From contig USOJ01000076.1 in the NCBI GenBank assembly GCA_900556195.1, positions 1 to 6,277 of the forward strand: a DNA stretch of 6,277 bases, in the 5' to 3' direction. This document shows positions 1 to 5,367 of this stretch, in pieces (within the stretch, counting starts at the first letter, position 1; each line of letters opens with the position of its first letter). Made by a program: the position numbers and the translations under genes. The notes beneath the pieces were generated by a model, which saw nothing but the letters and a program-made list of their open reading frames with translations, made no database searches and was not told where the DNA came from. This stretch comes from an uncultured Eubacteriales bacterium (GTDB lineage Bacteria; Bacillota; Clostridia; Christensenellales; Borkfalkiaceae).

Positions 1-59
1 TGATTGATGCTAAGGATGAAGAAGAATTTAATAGGATTTTGAAGTCTATACAAAAATAA
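1..59 (+). CDS. C-terminal end of an unidentified upstream gene (partial)
   Basis: An open frame enters from the left edge (first full codon at 3) and stops with TAA at 57-59. It encodes 18 residues ending in DEEEFNRILKSIQK, a charged, helix-like tail. The frame is probably real because a strong ribosome binding site begins right after the stop and the next gene starts only 18 bases later, as in an operon. The family cannot be named from so few residues. In importer operons of this type the upstream neighbour is often another transporter part, a metal or cofactor enzyme, or a regulator, but nothing here chooses among these. Confidence 0.55.
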   Translation, partial: IDAKDEEEFNRILKSIQK

Positions 60-71
60 GAGGAGAAGGAG
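60..71 (+). promoter_or_regulatory. Strong double ribosome binding site of the substrate-binding protein gene
   Basis: GAGGAG (60-65) and AAGGAG (66-71) lie back to back. The second is 6 bases from the ATG at 78, an ideal spacing. This fixes the start of the lipoprotein gene and suggests efficient translation of the most abundant importer component. Confidence 0.8.
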
Positions 72-77
72 TAAAAA

Positions 78-1160
78 ATGAAGAAGTTTTTAGCAATAGT
101 ATTGTCGGTGTTCATGATGATAGGGGCAAGTGCGAGTTTAACCGCCTGCAACGAGAATAGCAATCCGCCCGAAACTGTGACAGTAACGGATATGGAAGGC
201 ACGAAGGTAGTCATTCCAAAAGGTGTAGATAAGGTAGCGTGCATTTCGCCCTCAGCAACAGACTTGATGATTGCTTTCGGGCTTGGTGATAAAATTGTAG
301 GAACGTATCGTTCGTTTACATACAATCCTTGGGCTGCAGAGATTTATCCAAATGCGGCAAATTTTAAGGGGTATAGTTACAGTGTAGCAGCAGAAGAACT
401 TGTTGCGGATGGTATTGACCTTGTAATTATTCAAAATACTGAAAATGCGGAAGCGTTTAGAAATGCAGGGATTCCCGTAGTTGCAGTGCATCAATACTCG
501 CCGAACGGAGCTTTTGATGAAGAAGTATATGAAGTTGCGGAGCTTTTGGGAGATGTTTTCGGCGGTGAGGCAAAGACAAAAGCCGACGCTTGGATAAAAG
601 AAGTTAAAGATACGATTATGGAAATCAAAACGGCGATTGGAGAAACGAATAGCGAAAAAGCAGTTTATTACGTAAATGGAGAAAAGCAAAAAGGCTTGTA
701 CTATTCCGACGGTGGAAATTCTATGATTTCGCGTATTTTTGACGTGGCAAACGTGAGACTTGCGACGGAAAAATACGAGGTCTTGAACGTACATAAAGTA
801 TCGGATGAAGAAATGATAGCTCTTAATCCCCACGCAATGCTAATCGGCGGTGCATATCAAAACTATCTCATGGACCAGCTTGATAACTCTCCCGTTTGGT
901 CGGCTTTGGAATGTAATCAACAAGGCAGAGTTTATCGTATTCCCGTTGCCATGGTCGGCATTGAAAACGTAAGTGCGGAAACACCCGTTATGCTCAAATA
1001 TGTTGCAAGCTTATTTAATCCATCTTACGAGTTTGATATGAAGATGGAATTGAAAGCAAATATCAAAAAGTATTTCGGCTACGATCTTACCTACGGCGAC
1101 GTTGAAAATATGTGTAATGCTTTGACTAAAAATGGAGAAGTTATGGTAAATGCAGAGTGA
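78..1160 (+). CDS. Lipoprotein substrate-binding protein of a FecCD-type ABC importer (siderophore/heme/cobalamin class)
   Basis: This is the extracellular receptor that captures the ligand and delivers it to the permease encoded next. The 360-residue product starts with a lipoprotein signal: MKK, a hydrophobic core, then a lipobox LTAC with the lipidated cysteine at 24. It should therefore be anchored to the outer face of the membrane. The mature part reads as a class III (TroA/BtuF-like) binding protein. It opens with a VTDMEGTKVVIPK strand pair, then ISPSATDLMIAFGLGDKIVG (57-76), a first-lobe AAEELVADGIDLVII region (104-118), and a second lobe ending with VSAETPVMLKYVASLFNP (298-315) and KKYFGYDL (330-337). 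Glu106/107 and Glu301 sit where family members have the docking glutamates that contact permease arginines; this is inferred from motif position. Length is normal. The gene overlaps the permease gene by 11 bases. Ligand identity is undecided: ferric siderophore, heme, cobalamin and other chelates are all possible. Confidence 0.93.
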   Translation: MKKFLAIVLSVFMMIGASASLTACNENSNPPETVTVTDMEGTKVVIPKGVDKVACISPSATDLMIAFGLGDKIVGTYRSFTYNPWAAEIYPNAANFKGYSYSVAAEELVADGIDLVIIQNTENAEAFRNAGIPVVAVHQYSPNGAFDEEVYEVAELLGDVFGGEAKTKADAWIKEVKDTIMEIKTAIGETNSEKAVYYVNGEKQKGLYYSDGGNSMISRIFDVANVRLATEKYEVLNVHKVSDEEMIALNPHAMLIGGAYQNYLMDQLDNSPVWSALECNQQGRVYRIPVAMVGIENVSAETPVMLKYVASLFNPSYEFDMKMELKANIKKYFGYDLTYGDVENMCNALTKNGEVMVNAE

Positions 1161-2163
1161 GTATCGTAAAAGCAAAAAAACGTTTATAATATCGGTCTTA
1201 ATATTGTCCGCGCTCATAGTGATATTATTTTTTGTCTCTATGAGCGTGGGACGGTATAGAATACCGTTTCCAGACGTCATAAAGTATTTCACGGGACAAA
1301 CTGTACCTGAACTTTCGGCAAGGGTGATTGCCTATTTAAGATTGCCAAGAACGTTATTGGCGGCGCTTGTTGGTTGTGCTTTGGCTGTTTCGGGAGCGAT
1401 TTATCAGAGCGCGTTTAATAATAAACTTGTTTCACCCGATTTACTCGGCGTTTCGTCAGGTGCAAGTGTTGGCGCATGTTTTGCGATTTTACTTGGGCTT
1501 TCTGGTGTATTTATTAGTCTGTTTTCTTTTGCGATGGGTTTTCTTGCCGTTATATTAACCGTTTTAATTGCAAAAATTTTCAAGAACAAATCTAACGTTG
1601 TGTTGTTGCTTTCGGGTATTGCAGTTGGCGGATTGATGTCGTCGGGAGTAGGGCTTATGAAGTATCTTGCCGATGATGAGATGAAACTTGCAGAAATGAC
1701 GTATTGGTTGCTTGGGGATTTATCGGGAACGACAATGAAAGAAGTATGGATTATGCTTCCAATTGTTGTGGCAAGTTGTGTCGTTACGGTTTTAACGTCT
1801 TGGCGGGTAAATATCGTATCTCTTGGGGCAAAAGAATCCAAAGCGTTGGGCATTAACTATAAAGCAAATATGGGCATTTTGATTGGAATCGCTACACTTT
1901 TAACGGCAGGCGCAGTATCGGTGAGTGGTACAATTGGCTGGATAGGTTTGGTAATTCCAAACGTGGTACGACTGATTGTGGGGAGTGATAACAATAAGGT
2001 TTTACCACTTTCTATGCTGTCGGGTGCAGCGTTTATGATTATCGTGGATATGCTTGCTAGAACGCTTGCGCCGAATGAAATTCCGTTAAGTGTCATTACG
2101 GGCATTATAGGAACACCATTGTTTATCTATGCGATTTTCAAAAGGAGGAAGGAACTTCAATGA
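1150..2163 (+). CDS. FecCD-family ABC importer permease
   Basis: This is the membrane channel of the importer, expected to work as a homodimer because only one permease gene is present. The 337-residue protein has a basic N-terminus, a first membrane helix at about 11-33, and further hydrophobic segments throughout, consistent with the roughly ten helices of BtuC/FhuB-type permeases. Recognisable blocks are RLPRTLLAALVG (64-75), the IYQSAFNNKLVSPDLLGVSSGAS region (84-106), LGAKESKALGI (225-235), GTIGWIGLVIPNVVRLIVG (260-278) and the closing IPLSVITGIIGTPLFIYAIF (311-330). Arg64 and Arg67 match the arginines that dock the binding protein in BtuC-like permeases (family knowledge applied by position). 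The usual histidine of the PHxxR motif is asparagine here (Asn271). Translation starts inside the end of the previous gene with only a moderate GGAG 12 bases upstream, so coupling is likely. It overlaps the ATPase gene by 4 bases (ATGA). Confidence 0.95.
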   Translation: MQSEYRKSKKTFIISVLILSALIVILFFVSMSVGRYRIPFPDVIKYFTGQTVPELSARVIAYLRLPRTLLAALVGCALAVSGAIYQSAFNNKLVSPDLLGVSSGASVGACFAILLGLSGVFISLFSFAMGFLAVILTVLIAKIFKNKSNVVLLLSGIAVGGLMSSGVGLMKYLADDEMKLAEMTYWLLGDLSGTTMKEVWIMLPIVVASCVVTVLTSWRVNIVSLGAKESKALGINYKANMGILIGIATLLTAGAVSVSGTIGWIGLVIPNVVRLIVGSDNNKVLPLSMLSGAAFMIIVDMLARTLAPNEIPLSVITGIIGTPLFIYAIFKRRKELQ

Positions 2164-2903
2164 AAAACGTAATAGAAATGAAAGATTTATCTTTTAGTTA
2201 TGAAAAGAATAAAAACGTTTTACGCGAAGTTAATTTGTCGATTGAAGAAGGCGCAATAGTTGCTATTCTCGGTAAAAACGGTTGTGGAAAATCCACGTTG
2301 CTTGATTGCATTATCGGTTATAACGATTATAAGCAAGGGGAAATAAAGGTTGACAGTATAGACGTGAAACTCTTATCATCAAAAGAATTAGCCCAGAAGG
2401 TTGCTTATATTTCACAAAATATGGTTATCAACATTGACTATACGGTTTTAGAGTTTGTTTTGTTTGGGAGGAATTGCCATTTGCCTTTTGGGGGCTCACC
2501 CGGCGAAAGCGATTATGAGATAGCAAAGAATAATGCGGAAAAACTTGGCATTACGCACTTGCTTTCAAAGGATATCAATAAATTAAGTGGTGGGGAGCGT
2601 CAGCTTGCATGTATCGCAAGGGCGTTGACGCAGGAATCGAAGATTATCGTTATGGATGAACCGACGGCATCACTTGATTATGGTAATCAAATTCGACTTT
2701 TCAAGATTGTAAAAGATTTGCAACGTGCTGGCAAAACGGTTGTATTTACCATCCATAACCCTGAACATGTAAAAAATCTAAATTGCGACGTGGCTATTAT
2801 GAAGGATGGAAAAGTAATTCAATGCGGAAAGGCTAAAGATTGTATCACACGAGAATTGTTGGAAGAAATTTATGAGATAAAGCCTGGTGAGTTGAATGAG
2901 TAA
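2160..2903 (+). CDS. ABC importer ATP-binding protein (FecE/FhuC/BtuD type)
   Basis: This cytoplasmic ATPase powers the importer. At 247 residues it has the normal family length and every catalytic motif is intact: Walker A GKNGCGKST (38-46), Q-loop Gln86 in YISQN, signature LSGGERQ (142-148), Walker B IIVMDE with Glu167, D-loop SLD (171-173) and H-loop His199 in FTIHNPEH. The LEFVLFGRNCHLPFGG stretch just after the Q-loop (97-112) resembles the 'VLLGR-PHL' region typical of FecCD-associated ATPases, matching the neighbouring permease. The start overlaps the permease stop as ATGA, and a purine-rich AAAGGAGG (2141-2148) lies upstream inside the permease gene. The last 8 bases overlap the Smr gene. 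Nothing suggests damage, so the three-part importer appears functional. Confidence 0.96.
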   Translation: MKNVIEMKDLSFSYEKNKNVLREVNLSIEEGAIVAILGKNGCGKSTLLDCIIGYNDYKQGEIKVDSIDVKLLSSKELAQKVAYISQNMVINIDYTVLEFVLFGRNCHLPFGGSPGESDYEIAKNNAEKLGITHLLSKDINKLSGGERQLACIARALTQESKIIVMDEPTASLDYGNQIRLFKIVKDLQRAGKTVVFTIHNPEHVKNLNCDVAIMKDGKVIQCGKAKDCITRELLEEIYEIKPGELNE

Positions 2904-3234
2904 GTATAAAGAAATCAATTTAGAAGAAGGTATGCCGACGGTGGATGAGGCAATGAGTTATCTCAAAATGTCGATAACCCTTTGCAAGCAAAACAAAATC
3001 GCTTGTCTTGCGGTGATTCACGGATACGGCAGTAGCGGAAAAGGCGGTGCAATTCGTACAAAAGCCCGTCAATGGCTGAACGCTCAAGTGCGAAACGGTA
3101 CGGTAAAAGCCGTAATCAACGGCGAAGATTTTGATATATTTAATTTCAAAGCATTGGAATTGAAAGGTAAATATAAAGAACTTGAAAAACTGCTAAAAGT
3201 CTGTAATCACGGTATGACTGTGGTGGAAATATAA
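2896..3234 (+). CDS. Small Smr-domain (MutS2 C-terminal-like) protein
   Basis: The 112-residue protein is almost entirely one Smr-like domain. It begins with INLEEGMPTVDEAMSYL (7-23), a beta strand and helix in the place of the usual DLHG/DLRG segment. A strand then leads into the hallmark loop IHGYGSSGKGGAIR (41-54), which matches the HGxG motif, and it ends with GMTVVEI (106-112), the usual final strand. Smr domains in other proteins bind or nick nucleic acid (MutS2, ribosome-collision factors, RNA endonucleases). Stand-alone short versions occur in Clostridia but their role is not known to me. The usual N-terminal DLxG motif is absent, so catalytic activity should not be assumed. The gene overlaps the ATPase gene by 8 bases with a weak GGTGAG in front, so it is probably co-transcribed and coupled. 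A functional link to uptake is not evident. Confidence 0.8.
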   Translation: MSKYKEINLEEGMPTVDEAMSYLKMSITLCKQNKIACLAVIHGYGSSGKGGAIRTKARQWLNAQVRNGTVKAVINGEDFDIFNFKALELKGKYKELEKLLKVCNHGMTVVEI

Positions 3235-3626
3235 AGAAAAATTGCAACCAAATTATAGTAAGACTTGCGGTGATAGTGGGTGGCGTTAGGGTAGCAATAA
3301 AATAGTTTACCAAAATGCCGAAAAAGTCAGGTTTTATAAGGGATTAACGCACTTTCAAAATAGCAAGGACTATCAAGACCAACTACGAAAAATTGGGTGA
3401 AAAATCACCAAAAACCTACAGCTACCGCGTTTTGCATAAATATACATAATTCGACAAAATATGCAATATGTATGCATAAGACAAACAAAACGCTTGAAAA
3501 AGGGTATAAATATACACAATCAACTTTTCACTATACACATCCATTCAGGCTAACATCCGTAATCCGAGGGCGACCAAATAAGTCCGAAATCGGCTAAAAA
3601 ACGCATAATTTATACTAAAATACACG
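3235..3626 (+). other. AT-rich spacer without an intact gene; broken coding-like phrases and short repeats
   Basis: No convincing gene lies here. One frame reads EKVRFYKGLTHFQNSKDYQ and on to the TGA at 3397-3399. The frame one base earlier carries on from 3396 as GEKSPKTYSYRVLHKYT and stops at about 3446. Together they look like a gene fragment broken by a frameshift; the family is not recognised. A GTG-started frame at 3397-3597 has no ribosome binding site and no familiar motif, so it was not called. Repeats seen are a 15-base direct repeat ATAAATATACAYAAT at 3436-3450 and 3506-3520, an inverted pair TTGCATA/TATGCAA at 3432-3438 and 3460-3466, and the palindrome TATGCATA at 3471-3478. No terminator is visible directly after the Smr gene. 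Confidence 0.45.
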
Positions 3627-3666
3627 AAAAGCAGTCATTCTTGTGAAAGAGTGGCTGCTTTTTTCT
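3627..3666 (+). terminator. Strong rho-independent terminator
   Basis: Arms AAGCAGTCATTCTT (3629-3642) and AAGAGTGGCTGCTT (3647-3660) pair over 14 bases, with two G-U wobbles, around a GTGA loop. Two more A-U pairs extend the base of the stem, which runs into a six-T tract (TTTTTTC). It terminates plus-strand transcription, most simply that of the importer operon, although the last operon gene ends almost 400 bases earlier. The minus-strand reading has only four T residues after the stem, so it would be a weaker terminator for the regulator transcript. Confidence 0.88.
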
Positions 3667-3737
3667 TTGGATTTAGTTCGTCAAAACTCGAAAAATACCC
3701 TAAAAAACGGGGGTGGTCAGAAAAACTGAACGCTTTC

Positions 3738-3749
3738 CCGTATATACGG
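3738..3749. repeat. 12-base perfect palindrome CCGTATATACGG
   Basis: The dyad is perfect and has no spacer, so it resembles a protein-binding site more than a hairpin. It lies 22 bases upstream of an AAAGGAG ribosome binding site and 36 bases before the ATG at 3786, an operator-like position for the broken gene that follows. No matching promoter hexamers were clear around it. Confidence 0.4.
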
Positions 3750-3785
3750 ATACAAGTAAAAGAGGGCGACAAAAGGAGCGTTTTT

Positions 3786-3983
3786 ATGGTAAAATATATA
3801 CTTATGATAGAATATCTTTTGAAAAACAACAACTATTCTCAAGTTGCTACGCTACGATGATATAGAATATGCCGATGAGCGTGTTTCTATGAGAACAAAA
3901 GATGCTGTTTAAAATTTGATGCTAACGGGAAATTCCCCCGTACGGGCGTTTTAATATCAGATAATCACCTGCGGTCGAATTAA
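3786..3983 (+). pseudogene. Decayed small gene in three successive frames
   Basis: An excellent ribosome binding site AAAGGAG (3772-3778) lies 7 bases before ATG 3786. The frame opens MVKYILMIEYLLKNNNYSQ and reaches a TGA at 3858. The next frame continues RYDDIEYADERVSMRTKDAV from 3853 and stops at 3910. A third frame continues KFDANGKFPRTGVLISDNH from 3912 and stops at 3981. Each piece has ordinary protein-like composition, and each takes over close to where the previous one stops. This is what a gene with two small indels looks like. The family is not recognised. The alternative is a genuine 24-residue peptide ending at 3860 followed by chance open frames. Surrounding DNA is AT-rich and gene-poor, in keeping with a decaying insertion or an abandoned locus. 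Confidence 0.4.
3925..3950. repeat. Overlapping short palindromes
   Basis: GGGAAATTCCC (3927-3937) and the perfect 10-base CCCGTACGGG (3937-3946) share a base. ACGGG (3925-3929) can also pair with CCCGT (3937-3941) around a 7-base loop. There is no T-tract on either strand, so this is not a convincing terminator. The elements lie inside the decayed gene and may be incidental. Confidence 0.3.
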
Positions 3984-4126
3984 AAACGTCTTAAACCATA
4001 AATAACGATAAATTAAGAATTTTATTTCGTAATTTTAATTGCAATACGTCGTCGGGTGGGCGCAATATAAGTTCCGGTATGCCGTATCTTTGCAAGAAAT
4101 GCAATATTTTTATGCAAGATTTAATA

Positions 4127-4155
4127 TTGACTATCTTTTCTGCTTATGTTATAAT
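4127..4155 (+). promoter_or_regulatory. Near-consensus sigma-70/SigA promoter facing the 3' end of the AraC-type gene
   Basis: TTGACT (4127-4132) is followed after exactly 17 bases by TATAAT (4150-4155). A TG sits one base before the -10, making an extended -10 element. Transcription should begin near 4162. No plus-strand gene follows for about 1.2 kb: the RNA would run antisense through the end of the AraC-type gene. An ATG at 4164 opens a 60-codon frame, essentially leaderless, but that frame mostly shadows the regulator. The match to consensus is too good to dismiss as chance AT-rich sequence, though activity is untested. Confidence 0.65.
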
Positions 4156-4202
4156 TCAAGCGGATGATAGGGAAGGTACGTTTGCCGCTACGAAACGCAC
4201 GG

Positions 4203-5135
4203 TTATTTGCGTTCGTACGGGATGTGAGATTTCCGTCGGAATTCTTTGGGGTTCATATTCGTCGCTTGTTCGAAGGTATGCGTAAAATGCGACGAATCGA
4301 AAAATCCGCATTCCTGCGCGATGAACGATATAGATTTATCCGTTGACGAGAGCATAGCCGTCGCGTGCGAAATTCTTATTCGTTTAAGATATTCCATAGG
4401 CGACGTATTGAACACTTTTTTGAAGTACCGGTAAAAATTCGGGGCGGACATATTTACGATTCGCGATAAGTCGTCGACCGTGATTTTGGAAAAATAATTT
4501 TCTTCCATATATTGCGTGGTTTTAAGTATCATATAGTCTGCGGATTTTCGGCTGTCGTCGGTTATCGTCGCGTATTTTTCGGATATAAGTCCCGCAAGTT
4601 TGCATAAAAGACAAACGGTTTTCAAATCGAACATAACGCCGTCGTCTTTGTCGCGGGTTTTGTCGGCAGAGATGAGTTCATCGAAATCGCCGACGAAATC
4701 TTTCAGAATATCTTGCGGAACGTTTATATTGAGCGACGAATCGTTGAACGCCTGGCGGATTTGCGGTTCGACCTCGAACAAAATCTTTATGCCGGGGTAC
4801 TTGTTTAGTTGAACTTTATAATCGTTTAAGATATCGTTGCTTATAATAAGGTTGAATAGACTTACGTTTTCGTCGTCCGTCCAGTATCCGTGTTCGGTAT
4901 ACGGCGGAATCATAAACACGTCGCCCGCCTTTGCGGGGTGGCTCGTGTCGTCGGAATAATGCCGGCATTCGCCTTTCGTTACGACGTTGAGTTCGTAAAA
5001 GTTGTGCGAGTGCATTAAAATGGGGTAGTCTGCGCCGTGATAGTAGGCGAACCCCTGCGAAAAAGATGACACGTCGCTAAGGGTGAAAAACGGGTTGTCG
5101 TGCCTTTCGAGGCGTAAAGGATAATTCGTTTTCAT
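4203..5135 (-). CDS. AraC-family transcriptional regulator with cupin sensor domain
   Basis: This DNA-binding regulator probably senses a small molecule, often a sugar in this architecture. The 310-residue protein has an N-terminal cupin-like part with MHSHNFYELN (41-50; His42, His44, Glu48) and GDVFMIPPYTEHGYW (71-85), the usual second cupin motif. A variable linker of about 100 residues follows. The C-terminus is a complete two-helix-turn-helix AraC domain (about 202-301): KITVDDLSRIVNMSAPNFYRYFK, the PMEYLKRIRISHA linker helix, and IAQECGFFDSSHFTHTFEQATNMNPKEFRR. Length is typical. The start is chosen as the only ATG ahead of the cupin, but no good ribosome binding site precedes it. A promoter with 17-base spacing lies about 60 bases upstream. 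The gene diverges from the surface lipoprotein gene at 5368, the likeliest target by position. The ligand is unknown. Confidence 0.94.
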   Translation of the reverse strand: MKTNYPLRLERHDNPFFTLSDVSSFSQGFAYYHGADYPILMHSHNFYELNVVTKGECRHYSDDTSHPAKAGDVFMIPPYTEHGYWTDDENVSLFNLIISNDILNDYKVQLNKYPGIKILFEVEPQIRQAFNDSSLNINVPQDILKDFVGDFDELISADKTRDKDDGVMFDLKTVCLLCKLAGLISEKYATITDDSRKSADYMILKTTQYMEENYFSKITVDDLSRIVNMSAPNFYRYFKKVFNTSPMEYLKRIRISHATAMLSSTDKSISFIAQECGFFDSSHFTHTFEQATNMNPKEFRRKSHIPYERK

Positions 5136-5195
5136 AATAGACAGAATATACGTTATTGATAGTATTTTACAAAAAGTTGAAATAATAATACAATT

Positions 5196-5224
5196 ATTAT
5201 ATCGTAAATTGTTGTATAATGCAA
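5196..5224 (-). promoter_or_regulatory. Promoter of the AraC-family regulator gene
   Basis: On the minus strand, TTGCAT (plus 5219-5224) and TATAAT (plus 5196-5201) are 17 bases apart. Predicted transcription starts near 5189, giving an untranslated leader of about 54 bases. Inverted repeats overlap it: ACAATT (5190-5195) with AATTGT (5207-5212), and ATACAA (5188-5193) with TTGTAT (5212-5217). They are candidate operator half-sites for autoregulation. Confidence 0.6.
5215..5220 (+). promoter_or_regulatory. Possible -10 element of the lipoprotein gene
   Basis: A perfect plus-strand TATAAT at 5215-5220 lies about 150 bases before the lipoprotein start. No good -35 is found 16 to 18 bases upstream, so it may need an activator such as the neighbouring AraC-type protein. 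It shares two bases with the regulator's -35 on the other strand, so the two promoters would compete. Confidence 0.35.
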
Positions 5225-5250
5225 GCGGTATAGTTGTATTAACGAAAAAA

Positions 5251-5329
5251 ATCGCATACGCAAAGCGATAAATTCCGAAAAGTTCGGGAAGGGTACCCTT
5301 CTTTTCGTCTTCGACGAAAAGATACCTTT
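5251..5329 (+). promoter_or_regulatory. Highly structured leader of the lipoprotein gene
   Basis: Several hairpins are stacked here. ATCGC/GCGAT pair at 5251-5255 and 5265-5269. TTCCGAA/TTCGGGAA pair at 5273-5279 and 5283-5290 with one bulge. A perfect 10-bp stem TCTTTTCGTC/GACGAAAAGA (5300-5309, 5313-5322) has a TTC loop and is extended by AAGGGTA (5289-5295) with TACCTTT (5323-5329) across a four-base bulge. AAGGGTACCCTT (5289-5300) is itself a perfect palindrome and competes with that extension, so alternative folds exist. No T-tract follows, so it is not a plain terminator. It does not match a riboswitch class I recognise. It could act as an RNA stabiliser, attenuator or protein site. Confidence 0.45.
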
Positions 5330-5367
5330 AACGGCTGAAAAATAAAAACTCAATATGGAGGGAAATT

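Noticed and set aside
252..833. Minus-strand 193-codon open frame
   Set aside because: It lies wholly inside the well-supported binding-protein gene on the other strand, with low-complexity, Phe/Arg/Asn-rich composition and no motif.
1011..1292. Minus-strand 93-codon open frame across the binding-protein/permease junction
   Set aside because: It is antisense to two clear genes and has no domain or ribosome binding site.
1404..2105. Two minus-strand open frames within the permease gene
   Set aside because: They are shadows of the permease coding strand; the permease has full family motifs.
3397..3597. GTG-started 66-codon plus-strand frame
   Set aside because: It has no ribosome binding site and no recognisable domain, and it lies over a region that looks like broken coding sequence.
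3651..3785. Upstream extension of the 3786 frame to a GTG at 3651
   Set aside because: The GTG lies inside the terminator stem with no ribosome binding site. The ATG at 3786 has an ideal AAAGGAG.
3635..3832. Minus-strand 65-codon frame
   Set aside because: It starts at a TTG without a ribosome binding site and its last codons are the terminator stem.
3980..4060. Possible minus-strand terminator for the AraC-type gene in the AT-rich stretch
   Set aside because: The only pairing is imperfect and almost entirely A-T, with no clear T-tract; too weak to call.
3235..4202. tRNA, CRISPR array or complete insertion sequence in the gene-poor spacer
   Set aside because: No cloverleaf-like arms, regularly spaced repeats, transposase frame or terminal inverted repeats were seen.
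4164..4434. Plus-strand small frames at 4164-4346 and 4246-4434
   Set aside because: Both are antisense shadows of the AraC-type gene. Only the promoter in front of the first keeps it from being fully dismissed, so it is noted as a finding and not called.
5153..5353. Minus-strand 66-codon frame in the divergent intergenic region
   Set aside because: It covers the promoters and hairpins, has no ribosome binding site, and its AT-rich composition explains the open frame.
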